Shown: positions 47,437 to 56,753, numbered from the stretch's first letter. The stretch: 64,000 nucleotides of DNA from Actinomycetes bacterium (GCA_022839745.1 JALHJB010000013.1:1-64000), one strand, 5' to 3'. Program-made: numbers and translations. The notes: a model not told the origin generated them from the sequence alone.

Positions 47437-48012
47437 GTGGCAAGCCTCAAGGGCACCCGCACCGAGCAGAACCTGCTGAAGTCGTTCGCCGGCGAAAGCC
47501 AGGCACGCACGCGCTACACGTACTTCTCGAGCGTCGCCAAGAAGGAGGGCTACGAGCAGATCGCAGCCATCTTCATGGAGACGGCCGAGAACGAGAAGGA
47601 GCACGCCAAGGTCTTCTTCAAGTACCTTGAGGGCGGCATGGTGGAGATCACCGCCATGTACCCCGCCGGCGTGATCGGTACCACCGCCGAGAACCTGCTC
47701 GCCGCTGCCGATGGTGAGCACGAAGAGTGGGGCGAACTCTACCCCGAGTTCGCGAAGATCGCGGACGAGGAAGGCTTCCCGAAGATCGCCACGTCGTTCC
47801 GAGAAATCGCCGAGGTCGAGGAGGCCCACGAGGCCCGCTACCGCAAGCTGCTCGCCAACGTGGAGAACGGCACCGTCTTCAAGCGCGACACGGTCGTTCG
47901 CTGGAAGTGCCGCAACTGCGGTTACATCCACGAGGGTCCCGAGGCTCCTGACCTGTGCCCGGCGTGCGCGCACCCGCAGGCGTACTACGAGATCTTCGTC
48001 GAGACGTACTAG
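47437..48012 (+). CDS. rbr: Rubrerythrin
   Basis: 191 aa from GTG 47437 (GAAAGGAG upstream). The diiron four-helix domain has its ligands in NLLKSFAGESQARTRYTYF, ETAENEKEHA and EIAEVEEAHEARY. The C-terminal rubredoxin-type iron site is CRNCGYIHEG and CPACAHPQAYYE. It reduces hydrogen peroxide in anaerobes and is one of the clearest signs of the organism's lifestyle. Confidence 0.95.
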   Translation: MASLKGTRTEQNLLKSFAGESQARTRYTYFSSVAKKEGYEQIAAIFMETAENEKEHAKVFFKYLEGGMVEITAMYPAGVIGTTAENLLAAADGEHEEWGELYPEFAKIADEEGFPKIATSFREIAEVEEAHEARYRKLLANVENGTVFKRDTVVRWKCRNCGYIHEGPEAPDLCPACAHPQAYYEIFVETY

Positions 48013-48279
48013 CATCGGAGAACGGTCACTGCGGTGACAGACCAGCCCCGCAAGCACGCGTTCGGCCTTCGGGAGCGGAACGCTTGGCTCACGGGGCTGG
48101 TCTGTACTGGGGCCCTATTCGCGCCACATTCCGGGCAGGTCGAGTGGCGTGGCCGCCCTCAACACGCCGGAGCTGCCGATGACTCCCTCGGCAAGCTCCA
48201 GGACCTGCCATCCCCACATCGGCTCGGCGGGGTGCGGCGGGCACGACGGCAAGCGGCGGCGCGTGATCATGCGACCCTC
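48013..48279. repeat. Structured intergenic element after rubrerythrin
   Basis: Between rubrerythrin and the convergent sensor kinase there is no convincing gene. Outer arms CAGACCAGCCCCG (48038-48050) and CGGGGCTGGTCTG (48092-48104) pair perfectly over 13 bp. Inside, CAA..GCGTTC pairs with GAACGC..TTG. A smaller hairpin, GTCAC/GTGAC, precedes it at 48025-48038. It could be a bidirectional terminator, a small RNA or the relic of a mobile repeat. Confidence 0.6.
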
Positions 48280-49977
48280 CTATTCGATTCCGGCATCCGG
48301 CACCGCGCACTCCGGGATGGACAACCTGAATGTGGAGCCGACGCCCGGCGTGCTCTCGACTTCTATGCGTCCGCCTAGCAGTGTGGCCAGGTTCATGCAG
48401 ATCGACAGGCCAAGTCCGGTACCTACGCCAGCGCGTCGGCGTACCTCCACACTCTGCCAGAACTCATCGAACAGGTGCTCCATCTCCTCGGGTGTGATCC
48501 CTCGTCCCGTGTCCCGAACCTCGATCGCCACGCCGCTCTTGTCAGGCGCGGCACCGACCGTGATCACGCCGTCCGAGGTGAACTTGATGGCATTCCCGAC
48601 CAGGTTGATCAGGATCTGCCGGACGATCCCCTCATCGGTATCGATCAAGATAGGCGCTTGTGGCAGTTCGGCACGCAGCTGGTTGCCCCTTTCGGCCGCA
48701 GCCACACTGAACGAGCCGAGGAGGTCGCGAACGAGGGCCGACACCTCGAACACGTCACAGGAGACGCTCATCGCGCCTGACTCCGCTCTGGCCAGATCGA
48801 GGACGTCGTTGATGAGCGAATGAAGGTGCTCCGCCGACGAGTGGATGTAGCGCGCCTGCTTGAACTGCACCGCATCCAGTTTGTCTGGATCAGCGAGCAT
48901 GAGGTGCGCGAAGCCGAGGATCGAGTTGAGCTCGTTGCGGAACTCATGGCTCATGAAGGCCAGGAACTGGCTCTTCGAGTGGTTGATGCTCGCAAGCTCC
49001 TCGTTCGCCTGTTCCAGTTGGGCCGTCCGCTCGTGCACGAGCCCCTCGAGTTGGCCCCGATACCGCTCGAGTTCGCTTTGCGCAGATCGGAGGTCGCGGG
49101 TGCGCACGTTGACCTGCCACTGTGACACCAGGATCACAAGCACGGCCAAGAGCAGGGCGAACGCGACACCGACAAGCCAGCGGAGCGTGGTGCGCAACAT
49201 CCGCGCCTCACCGCCATCGCCGGCAAAGTGCGCGAGTGTCGTGTAGTACACGGAACCCGGCTGGTCGATCCACTGGATGAGGTGCTCGTCGATCGCCGCG
49301 AGAAGCTCACCATCGACGCCCTGCCTTACAGCGTAGTGCAACGAGCTCCCACCAAAGACGATGGGGGTCTTCTCGAGCCCGTACTCTGCCGCCGCATAAT
49401 CGCCGAAGAAGTGGTTGGCCACGGCGGCATCTGCATCTCCGGTGGATGCAAGCTCGAAGACGCCGCGCAGCGAGTCGGCCGGCACGATGTCGACGTCGAT
49501 GCCGAAACCCTCGGTGATCTGCGCGAGTGAGCCCTCCTGGACTGACCCCGACAAGACAGCGATACTCATCCCCTCGAGATCCGAGATGCCGTCCACACCT
49601 CTACCGTCAGTCATGTAGACATACGACCAGCTTTCGGCGACCCGATGGCTGTTGAAGTCGTACTGCCGGTCGCGCTCGGGGGTATACGCAACGTCCGGCA
49701 TCAGGTCTATCTCACCGGAAGAGAGCCTGCTGAGTCCTTCGTCCCATGTCCCTGGAACGTACTCCAGCTCCCAGCCCTCGTCTTCTGCGATGGCCTCAAG
49801 GAGCTCGATGAAGATGCCCGCAGGCTCACCGCTGTCGTCGAGAAAGACCTTCGGTTCATTCTCATAGACACCCACGCGAACGGTGCGCGGGGCCGCATAG
49901 GCAGCTGGAGCCACCGGGGTCAGGCCGAGCAGGACCACGAGTGCACACACGACGATCGCTGTTCTTGACGATCTCAT
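48280..49977 (-). CDS. Sensor histidine kinase with SBP3 ligand domain
   Basis: 565 aa from ATG 49977. A signal/TM at the N-terminus is followed by a periplasmic solute-binding type 3 domain (TVRVGVYENEPKVFLDDSGEPAGIFIELLEAI, ~30-250). A second membrane helix (~275-297) and a coiled linker come next. The HisKA box FMSHEFRNELNSILGFAHLM and the HATPase with NLVGNAIKFTSDG and DTGRGITPEE complete it. The usual LRTPLN is FRNELN here. It resembles BvgS/EvgS-type sensors without receiver domains. No response regulator is adjacent. Confidence 0.9.
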   Translation of the reverse strand: MRSSRTAIVVCALVVLLGLTPVAPAAYAAPRTVRVGVYENEPKVFLDDSGEPAGIFIELLEAIAEDEGWELEYVPGTWDEGLSRLSSGEIDLMPDVAYTPERDRQYDFNSHRVAESWSYVYMTDGRGVDGISDLEGMSIAVLSGSVQEGSLAQITEGFGIDVDIVPADSLRGVFELASTGDADAAVANHFFGDYAAAEYGLEKTPIVFGGSSLHYAVRQGVDGELLAAIDEHLIQWIDQPGSVYYTTLAHFAGDGGEARMLRTTLRWLVGVAFALLLAVLVILVSQWQVNVRTRDLRSAQSELERYRGQLEGLVHERTAQLEQANEELASINHSKSQFLAFMSHEFRNELNSILGFAHLMLADPDKLDAVQFKQARYIHSSAEHLHSLINDVLDLARAESGAMSVSCDVFEVSALVRDLLGSFSVAAAERGNQLRAELPQAPILIDTDEGIVRQILINLVGNAIKFTSDGVITVGAAPDKSGVAIEVRDTGRGITPEEMEHLFDEFWQSVEVRRRAGVGTGLGLSICMNLATLLGGRIEVESTPGVGSTFRLSIPECAVPDAGIE

Positions 49978-50330
49978 TCCGCGGCACCGCAATCGTCTCG
50001 GAGGTCCGGCGTGGTGCGAGTGTAGGCGCTTCGGCCTACTCGTGAGTATGCCCAGAACGGGCAGTGCAGCGCATAGGCCCCCCTTCGCCGGCTGCATGTA
50101 CCATAGTGGTCATCGGCGCGTCCGACCGAGGAGACACATGCGCGGGCGACTCACAGAAGGCCCCGCATCGGAGGCCGACCGTCTCGGCGAAGAAGACCCG
50201 GCCACCGCATCCTTTGGCCTCGCGGTTCCCACGCGGGTCGTCATCGATCCGGCTCGCCGTAGCCGCCATCAACCGTGGGCATGAGGCATGGATCTCTCGG
50301 CCGGGGACTTCGCGTACGGATGGCCACGCT
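49978..50330. other. Intergenic region between kinase and typA
   Basis: About 350 bases with no strong gene. It holds a possible 48-aa reading frame at 50138-50284 and TACCATAGT (~50097) as a weak -10. No RNA gene or repeat is seen. Confidence 0.4.
50138..50284 (+). CDS. Possible short ORF, 48 aa
   Basis: ATG 50138 follows GAGGAG by five bases. It runs MRGRLTEGPASEADRLGEED to a TGA at 50282-50284, with G/C-rich third positions like the host. No membrane segment or known motif is present. It might be a small protein or a gene fragment; low certainty. Confidence 0.25.
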   Translation: MRGRLTEGPASEADRLGEEDPATASFGLAVPTRVVIDPARRSRHQPWA

Positions 50331-52139
50331 CTAGCTCCGCTTGGCCTTCTTGCGCTCGTTCTCGGTGAGAAGCCGCTTGCGCAGCCGGATGCTCTTGGGC
50401 GTGACTTCCACGAGTTCGTCGTCCTCGATGTACTCGAGCGCTTCCTCGAGTGTGAACGTGATCGGCGGGGCGAGGATGATGCCCTTGTCGGCCGAGGCGG
50501 CTCGCATGTTGGTGAGCTGCTTGGCCTTGGCCACGTTCACCACCAGGTCGTTGTCCTTGGCGTTCTCGCCCACGATCATGCCCTCGTAGCACATCTCGCC
50601 CGGCCCGATGAAGAGCTTGCCTCGCTGCTGCAGGGCGTCCAGCGCGTAGGCGGCCGACTTCTCGTTGGACATGGCGATGAGCGATCCGTTGATCCGTCCG
50701 CCGACGTCGCCCTGGTAGGGGCCGTACTCGATGAAGTGGTGGAACAGCGTGGCCTCGCCGCGTGTGGCGTTCAGGATCCGCGTGCGCAGACCCATGACGC
50801 CGCGGGTCGCGATCTTGAACTCGAGGTGCACATGCTCATCACGCTGCACCATGTCGGTCATCTCGCCGCCACGGCTGCCGAAGATCTCGATCACTTTGCC
50901 GGCGTACTCGCTCGGCACATCCACCACGGCCTGCTCGATCGGTTCGAGCTTCTTGCCGCCCTCGTTCTTGATGATCACCTGCGGGCGGCCCACCTGGAAC
51001 TCGTAGCCTTCGCGACGCATGGTCTCCATCAGCACCGAGAGGTGAAGAACGCCGCGACCCGCCACCTCCATGCCGGTCTTGTCCTCGCTCTCGGTGATGC
51101 GCATCGAGATGTTGGACTCGGCCTCTTTGAGCAGCCGCTCCTTGATCTGCCGCCCACCCACGATCGTGCCTTCGCGGCCCACGAGCGGGCTTGTTGAGGC
51201 CGAGAAGACGACCGACATCGTCGGCTCTTCCACGTGGATCGGGTCGAGGACGATGGGTTCGATCCGGGAGGTGAACATGTCGCCGATGTCGGCGTCGTCC
51301 ACGCCCACGACCGCGATGATGTCGCCCGCGTGCGCCTGCTGCGCCTCGGCGCGGCCCATACCCTCGAACGTGAGGAGCTGCTTGACAGTGGCCTGATAGC
51401 GGCTGCCGTCGTTCTTGATGACGAGGATGCGCTCGCCTGAGTGCATCGTGCCCGAGAACAGACGGCCGATGCCGATACGGCCCACGTACTCGGAGTGATC
51501 GATCGTGCACACCTGCATCGCCACCGGGCCGTCGGGGTCGACGTCCGGGCACGGCACGTGCTCCACGATCGCGTCCAGGAGCGGCAACATATCCATGTTG
51601 CCGTCCTCGGGATCGAGTCGTGCGTAGCCGTTCACCGCGCTCGTGTAGATGATCGGGAAGTCGAGCTGCTCATCGTCGGCGCCAAGCTCCACCATCAGGT
51701 CGAAGACGTCGCCGATGACCTCCATCGGGCGCGCGCCCTTGCGGTCGATCTTGTTCACGACGACCAGCGGCTTGAGACCGTGCTCAAGCGCATGGCGCAG
51801 CACGAAGCGCGTCTGCGGCATCGGGCCGTCAAAGGCGTCGATGATGAGCAGACATCCGTCGGCCATCTTGAGCACACGCTCAACCTCGCCGCCGAAGTCC
51901 GCGTGGCCCGGGGTGTCGATGACGTTGATCTTGATGTCGCCGTAGCGCACCGAGATGTTCTTGGCGAGGATGGTGATGCCGCGCTCACGCTCCTGGTCGT
52001 TGGAGTCCAGGACCTGGTCGACGACCTGCTGGTTGTCTCGGAAGACGTGCGTGGCCTGCAGCAGCCGGTCCACGATCGTGGTCTTGCCATGGTCGACGTG
52101 GGCGATGATGGCGATGTTACGGATGTTCGCAGCGCGCAT
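50331..52139 (-). CDS. typA: Ribosome-associated GTPase TypA/BipA
   Basis: 602 aa from ATG 52139. The translational GTPase motifs are HVDHGKTTIVDRLL (G1), ERGITILAKN (G2), DTPGHADFGGEV (G3) and NKIDRKGARP (G4). EF-G-like domains III and V and the BipA-specific C-terminus (SIRLRKRLL) follow. It acts on ribosome assembly and stress translation. Confidence 0.96.
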   Translation of the reverse strand: MRAANIRNIAIIAHVDHGKTTIVDRLLQATHVFRDNQQVVDQVLDSNDQERERGITILAKNISVRYGDIKINVIDTPGHADFGGEVERVLKMADGCLLIIDAFDGPMPQTRFVLRHALEHGLKPLVVVNKIDRKGARPMEVIGDVFDLMVELGADDEQLDFPIIYTSAVNGYARLDPEDGNMDMLPLLDAIVEHVPCPDVDPDGPVAMQVCTIDHSEYVGRIGIGRLFSGTMHSGERILVIKNDGSRYQATVKQLLTFEGMGRAEAQQAHAGDIIAVVGVDDADIGDMFTSRIEPIVLDPIHVEEPTMSVVFSASTSPLVGREGTIVGGRQIKERLLKEAESNISMRITESEDKTGMEVAGRGVLHLSVLMETMRREGYEFQVGRPQVIIKNEGGKKLEPIEQAVVDVPSEYAGKVIEIFGSRGGEMTDMVQRDEHVHLEFKIATRGVMGLRTRILNATRGEATLFHHFIEYGPYQGDVGGRINGSLIAMSNEKSAAYALDALQQRGKLFIGPGEMCYEGMIVGENAKDNDLVVNVAKAKQLTNMRAASADKGIILAPPITFTLEEALEYIEDDELVEVTPKSIRLRKRLLTENERKKAKRS

Positions 52140-52208
52140 GGGTGTTCGGGTCTCCAAAGGGTCGTGTTAAGAAGCGTTATAGGTTACCACGCCGGGGGTG
52201 GTGCTGTC

Positions 52209-53249
52209 CTAGCGGCCAAGGAGTGAGGAGATCGCGGCGGCCGTGTCCTCTGGCAGCGCTGACAGCTCCGCGCTCACACGCTCCGCCCATCCTTTGCCCC
52301 TGTCGCGAAGAGCCTCCACCGCTCGCGCGATGTCACCCGGGCGATCCTGCAGGAGCATGTGCAGCACTTGGGCGGCTTGCCACACGTCCTTCTCACGCTT
52401 CGCGGCCGCCACCACGGGCCTCTCGCCCGCCACAAGCAGCTTGTGGATAGCAAAGCGCGCGGGGTCTGGCACACTTACCAGCACCGCGCCGCCGTTGATC
52501 AGCGCTCCATGCACCGGTTCCTCCATCACGTAGTCAAGGAACCGAAGGGGCTGTGCGGCGGCGGCGAACCTCGCAATGTGCACTGGCTGTGCCGTGTGGC
52601 GCTCTGAGGGGGTGAGCAGGTCGACACGGAGCCCCTGACCGCGGACCTTGAACGAGGTGGATGGCGCTCGCGGATCCAGGCCTGGCACAGGCAAGAATCC
52701 CATCTTGAGGCTCTCTAGCGCATCCGGCAGATCCGCAGCGGGGGTGGGAACCGCGACCTGAAGACGTCGATGCGCCGCAAGGTCGATGTGGTGCGTACGC
52801 AGAGATGCACCATCCCAGCGCACTCCCAGAACGTTCCCCAGCACAGTGAACGCATGCGTGCCGACGAGGACTGCACCGAGCCGGAACACCCCTGCGTCCG
52901 CAAGACCACGAACGACCTGCGCCGATGGAGTGTCGGTGACGGCGGCGCCCCCCACGCGTAGCAGCGAGGCAAGCCGGTGAATCGAGGCCGTGTCGGGAGC
53001 GAGATCGTCTCGAGACTGCGCAGCCTGCTTGATGAAGGCGTCGAGAGCAGCGCTCTGAGGCCCGAGGTAGACCTGACGCTTTTTGCCCGCCACGTCCAGG
53101 TACTGGAAGTAATGGTACCGCCGCCCTTTGATGAGCTTCGAAACGTAGCTGCCCGGAAGGTGTCCGACAGAGCGGATGGCCTCATATGCGGACAGCCGCT
53201 CGAGCAGCTCCGCGTACAGGGTCTGCGTCTCAAGGGGTAGGCGCTCCAC
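52209..53249 (-). CDS. GSU2403-family nucleotidyltransferase-fold protein
   Basis: 346 aa from GTG 53249, after GGGGAG; an upstream GTG at 53264 is possible. The N-terminal ~95 residues hold a compact domain with KGRRYHYFQYLDVAGKKRQVYLGP, and the middle reads GVFRLGAVLVGTHAFTVLGNVLGV, where nucleotidyltransferases have GSxAxxxx. The end is helical. This matches NTP_transf_8 (GSU2403) proteins, distant from AbiEii-type toxins. Substrate and role are unknown. A 10-bp palindrome lies right upstream, suggesting self-regulation. Confidence 0.7.
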   Translation of the reverse strand: MERLPLETQTLYAELLERLSAYEAIRSVGHLPGSYVSKLIKGRRYHYFQYLDVAGKKRQVYLGPQSAALDAFIKQAAQSRDDLAPDTASIHRLASLLRVGGAAVTDTPSAQVVRGLADAGVFRLGAVLVGTHAFTVLGNVLGVRWDGASLRTHHIDLAAHRRLQVAVPTPAADLPDALESLKMGFLPVPGLDPRAPSTSFKVRGQGLRVDLLTPSERHTAQPVHIARFAAAAQPLRFLDYVMEEPVHGALINGGAVLVSVPDPARFAIHKLLVAGERPVVAAAKREKDVWQAAQVLHMLLQDRPGDIARAVEALRDRGKGWAERVSAELSALPEDTAAAISSLLGR

Positions 53250-53266
53250 GATGACTCCCCACACCG

Positions 53267-53300
53267 GTTATACGCAGTATCACAGTCGAGTGCGTATAAC
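53267..53300 (-). promoter_or_regulatory. Palindromic operator before the nucleotidyltransferase gene
   Basis: GTTATACGCA and TGCGTATAAC form a perfect 10-bp inverted repeat with a 14-base spacer. It is A/T-rich and starts 17 bases from the start codon, so it probably overlaps the promoter. Confidence 0.55.
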
Positions 53301-53333
53301 GCAACCTCTGGCGCGAACCGCGACCCGCAACGG

Positions 53334-54023
53334 TCACTTCACCTTCACATCAAGGCCGCCGAAGACCGCCGTGGACCGCACGTGGACGACCGGTCCCGTT
53401 GCGCCGGGCTGGGGCGGCTCGGCATTGCTGTCCGATCCGCCGAACACGCCTACCGACGTGAGCTCCACTGTGGTGCCCGGCGAGACGATGATGTCGGTGC
53501 CGCCGAACAGCGATGTCGCGTCGATGACCACGTCGCCCTCGATGATCGCGCCCCGCAGATCGAGGTCCACGCCACCAAAGATGGCGAGCGTGACCGCTCC
53601 GGTGAACGGAAGCCCGGTGTACGCGGCGGTGGTCCCGGAGAAGACAGCGCTCACCTGGTTGCCGGGCGGAAGCGGCCGCCCCTCGGCGTCAAGGGGAAGC
53701 TTCGGTGTTGCCACACCCTTCCACAACACGGTCGCGCCAACAGCCACAAGCACGACCGGCATGATGAGCGACCACGCCGATACGTCCCCGAGCGCTCGCT
53801 GCGCGTCGGCCAACAGCAGCGCTCCCACTCCGAGCAGGATGACGTTGGCAACGTTCGGGCCCTGGCCTAGCAGGCTCACCAGTCCCGGTACGATGAGGAA
53901 GAGCGCCCACCACCCGTCGAAGAAGAGATCGGCGCTCCACCAGCCGAGTGCGTTCCCGCTCAACACGATACCCACCGCAACGAGCGCAACGCCCAGAACG
54001 ACCGCGACAACCTTGCTTCTCAT
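53334..54023 (-). CDS. LiaF-like membrane protein
   Basis: 229 aa from ATG 54023 (GGAGGG upstream). Four membrane segments in the first ~115 residues are followed by a beta-helical C-terminus with repeated motifs AIFGGVDLDLRGA, SLFGGTDIIVSPG, GVFGGSDSNAE and AVFGGLDVKVK, as in the LiaF/DUF1707-associated fold. Related proteins sense or damp envelope stress signalling. No LiaRS pair is adjacent. Confidence 0.82.
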   Translation of the reverse strand: MRSKVVAVVLGVALVAVGIVLSGNALGWWSADLFFDGWWALFLIVPGLVSLLGQGPNVANVILLGVGALLLADAQRALGDVSAWSLIMPVVLVAVGATVLWKGVATPKLPLDAEGRPLPPGNQVSAVFSGTTAAYTGLPFTGAVTLAIFGGVDLDLRGAIIEGDVVIDATSLFGGTDIIVSPGTTVELTSVGVFGGSDSNAEPPQPGATGPVVHVRSTAVFGGLDVKVK

Positions 54024-54130
54024 GCGTGTCCCTCCGTAAAGCCCGGACCCTGGGCGAATGCCACCAGGCTCTACAGTACCCCGTTGCTGCAACTCTCACG
54101 CGCAGACGTTTGGGGGCCCGAGGCGGACAA

Positions 54131-54144
54131 CCGCCAGCTGGCGG
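54131..54144. terminator. Palindromic hairpin followed by a T-run
   Basis: CCGCCAGCTGGCGG is a perfect 14-base palindrome, followed on the plus strand by CCTGCTTTTATT. It lies between the toxin remnant and the LiaF-like gene. Confidence 0.45.
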
Positions 54145-54161
54145 CCTGCTTTTATTGAATG

Positions 54162-54323
54162 TCAGTCTGCCCGCTCCAGCAGCGCCTCGCACTCCATCAA
54201 AAGCCCCGGAATGTCCCCGACGGCAGTGGCGTAGACGGACTGGTCATCTACTGCGGCGTAGTCATGGGCGAGCACATTGCTGCGTGAGTATGAGTGGGCG
54301 ACGCGAAGAGTGCATCTGGTTGA
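54162..54323 (-). pseudogene. HepT/DUF86 toxin C-terminal remnant
   Basis: An open frame ends at TGA 54162-54164 with SYSRSNVLAHDYAAVDD followed by QSVYATAVGDIPGLLMECEALL. This is the end of a HEPN-type HepT RNase. The R-x5-H-x-Y catalytic motif (RSNVLAHDY) is intact. Only ~50 residues remain, and no start, N-terminus or MntA partner is present. Its upstream side runs into the AOR remnant in a different frame. Confidence 0.65.
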
Positions 54324-54335
54324 TCAGGGCGGACG

Positions 54336-55011
54336 TGTCTGCACGGAACTCGGTCACCGGACGCACGTTGCGGATGCGCTCACCGGCCTGCTCGAGCTGC
54401 GCATTGGTGATATCCATGCCGGTGAGAGGCGCGAGCATCTTGGCTTCCGCCTCGACGTCACCGTGGTAGTCCGGCGCCGCTTCGAGTTCCTCCCAGCTGT
54501 TGAATCCCCGCAACAGCCGAGGGAAGATCCAGTCGCAGGTGATGAGCGACTCCTTCAAGAAAGCACGGTCGCTGAACCACTTCGCCGCTTTGACCTTCGC
54601 ATCCAGGGGCTCGAACCCCGCATCGAGTACGCCGTCGACGCCGAAGAAGTCTCGATACGTCTTCTTGAGCTTCTCCTGGCTCGTATTCTCGGTGCCCGCG
54701 AGCCAGTGTGGCGGCATCCAGTAATGCGCGAACGACGACATGTGCGTGTATGTCATCGGATCACGAGTGTCGGTCACCCAATGCAGCATGTTGAACACCC
54801 AAATGGGGCTTGGCTGGGACTCCAGCGCGCGCCCGGTGCGGTGGTCGTTGTAGCCCCACATCGGCTCCTGGAAATGAGCCGCCTCGCGTGCGATCTCAGG
54901 TGCATCGAACTTCTCCACCGCCCGCATGAGGTCGTCTGCGAGCGCATCGCCGAGCACGCCTTCGCGGTACGCTACCTTGCGGATCAGCTCGAACCAGCGT
55001 TGCACCCCCGA
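54336..55011 (-). pseudogene. Second AOR family gene, C-terminal remnant
   Basis: About 225 residues of an AOR-family C-terminus without start, pterin-binding first domain or the CxxCxxxC cluster. Alignable blocks with the intact AOR at 12792-14864: GVQRWFELIRKVAYREGVLG, VTDTRDPMTYTHM against VGDRDINEHDF, FLKESLITCDWIFPRL against YYKQSLAMCDWAWGDF, and the TGMDITNAQLEQAGERIRN end. It abuts the MFS gene on one side and the HepT remnant on the other, both at abrupt joins. Confidence 0.7.
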
Positions 55012-55046
55012 CACAGATCCCGCCGGAGAACGCGGCAGTCCGGCGT

Positions 55047-56753
55047 TCAGTCTTCTTCGCGGGGATACAGGACTGGTTCGTGTTCCACAGGCTGCACCGC
55101 TTCTTCTGCCAGAATCTCTGTCGCGATCTCGGCTGCGGTCCTCGCCCGTGGCTCGGGAGCAAGCGGGACCTCTTTGACGAACAGCATGGCCACGAAGCCT
55201 ATACACATGAGCGCGAATCCCCAGAAGAACGCATCGGTGATGCCGGTGGTGAGCGCAAGCTTCACGTCGATGATGAACGAGGACATCGCGGGCCGGAGCG
55301 ACTCGGGCAGCTTGGCCGCCACCGCTTCGAAGGCGCCCGCATTGAGCAGTTTGCCCGGCTCGGCCGCCAATCGTTCCAGGAGCTGATACGCCGAACCGAA
55401 CGTCGCCTTATGCCGCTCGAGGAGCACGCCAAGCTCACGTCCGAAGGAGGCGTTCATCACACCGCCGAGCAGCGCCACGCCGAACGTCCCGCCGATGGCG
55501 CGGAAGAACTGCAAGGCGCCGGTGACCTCTCCGACGCGTTTGGGGAACTGCGCCTGCAGCGAGATCGCGAAGATCGGCGTCATCGCGCCGATGCCAAGCC
55601 CCACCAGCGCCATGAAGACCGCGAGCTCGGCGTTGCCGGTCTGAGTCGTGATGCCCGACAGCATGAACATGCCCACCAAGGCTATCGCCAATCCCACGAC
55701 CCCAAAATGCTTGTACTTCCCCGTTCGGCTGATGAGCTGGCCGACGCTCGCCGATCCGATCGGCATGGCAAGCATCATCGGGGTGAGCAGCGTGCCTGAG
55801 TTGGACGCGGTGCGTTCCAAGACGACCTGCATGAACGTCGGCAGGAACATGATCGACCCGAACATGCCGACTCCCGAGAAGAACAGCACGACCATGCTCG
55901 CCGTGAAGCTGCGGTCCTTGAAGAGCCTGACATCCAGGATCGGCTCGCTGGTGTGAAGCTCACGCCACACGAACAGCGCGAGCATCACAGCCGACAACAC
56001 GAGCAGGGCGATGATCGTCGGTGATCCCCAGGCATACTGCGATCCGCCCCAGTTGAGGGCGAGCAGCAGAGGCGCCACTCCACCCGCGAGCGTGACCGCC
56101 CCCAGATAGTCGATGCTGTGACGCTGGTTAGACTCTGGGCGCGGCATCACGATGGCAAGCGCGATAAGAGCGAGGATGCCGAAAGGGACGTTGATGTAGA
56201 AGATCCACCGCCACGACAGCGCGTCGGTGATCCAGCCTCCCAGCATAGGACCGACGACCGAGGCGATCCCAAAGACCGCACCGGTGAGACCCTGATACCG
56301 CCCCCGCTCCTTAGGCTCGAACAGGTCGCCGATGATGGCCATTGCGTTCGCCATCATCATGCCGCCGCCCACGCCTTGAAGCCCGCGGAAGACGATCAGC
56401 TGTGTCATCGGGCTCTCTGCTCCGAAGAGCGTCCGGAACACCGTGCTCAGCCACGGCTCGCCGGCGGCGCCCGAAAGCGCAGAGCCTGCCAGGAAGATGA
56501 GGATGCCCGAGATGTAGAACCACTTCCGGCCGTACATGTCGGACAGTTTTCCGACCAACGGGATCGCAATGGTCGACGTGAGCGAGTACATCGTGAACAC
56601 CCATGAGAGCATCGACATCCCACCGAGTTCCCGGACGATCGTCGGAAGCGCGGGACCGACGATGGTGTTGTCGAGCGCGCCGAGAAGCATCGCCAGAAGA
56701 ACACCGGCCAGGATGGACATCTTGCGTTTGTGTGGCATGTCGCGTAAGGACAT
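55047..56753 (-). CDS. MFS drug exporter, DHA2 (EmrB/QacA) family
   Basis: 568 aa from ATG 56753 (GGAGAGG upstream). Fourteen membrane segments. DHA2 motifs are ALDNTIVGPALPTIVRELGG (motif D1), GKLSDMYGRKWFY (motif A) and GAVFGIASVVGPMLGGWITD (motif C of antiporters). It exports drugs or lipophilic compounds with protons. It is the last gene of a run that begins with the MMPL operon, but a terminator separates them. Confidence 0.92.
   Translation of the reverse strand: MSLRDMPHKRKMSILAGVLLAMLLGALDNTIVGPALPTIVRELGGMSMLSWVFTMYSLTSTIAIPLVGKLSDMYGRKWFYISGILIFLAGSALSGAAGEPWLSTVFRTLFGAESPMTQLIVFRGLQGVGGGMMMANAMAIIGDLFEPKERGRYQGLTGAVFGIASVVGPMLGGWITDALSWRWIFYINVPFGILALIALAIVMPRPESNQRHSIDYLGAVTLAGGVAPLLLALNWGGSQYAWGSPTIIALLVLSAVMLALFVWRELHTSEPILDVRLFKDRSFTASMVVLFFSGVGMFGSIMFLPTFMQVVLERTASNSGTLLTPMMLAMPIGSASVGQLISRTGKYKHFGVVGLAIALVGMFMLSGITTQTGNAELAVFMALVGLGIGAMTPIFAISLQAQFPKRVGEVTGALQFFRAIGGTFGVALLGGVMNASFGRELGVLLERHKATFGSAYQLLERLAAEPGKLLNAGAFEAVAAKLPESLRPAMSSFIIDVKLALTTGITDAFFWGFALMCIGFVAMLFVKEVPLAPEPRARTAAEIATEILAEEAVQPVEHEPVLYPREED

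Noticed and set aside
48149..48823. 224-codon plus-strand frame opposite the sensor kinase C-terminus
   Set aside because: Ser/Arg/Thr-rich with no domain; it overlaps the HATPase domain on the other strand.
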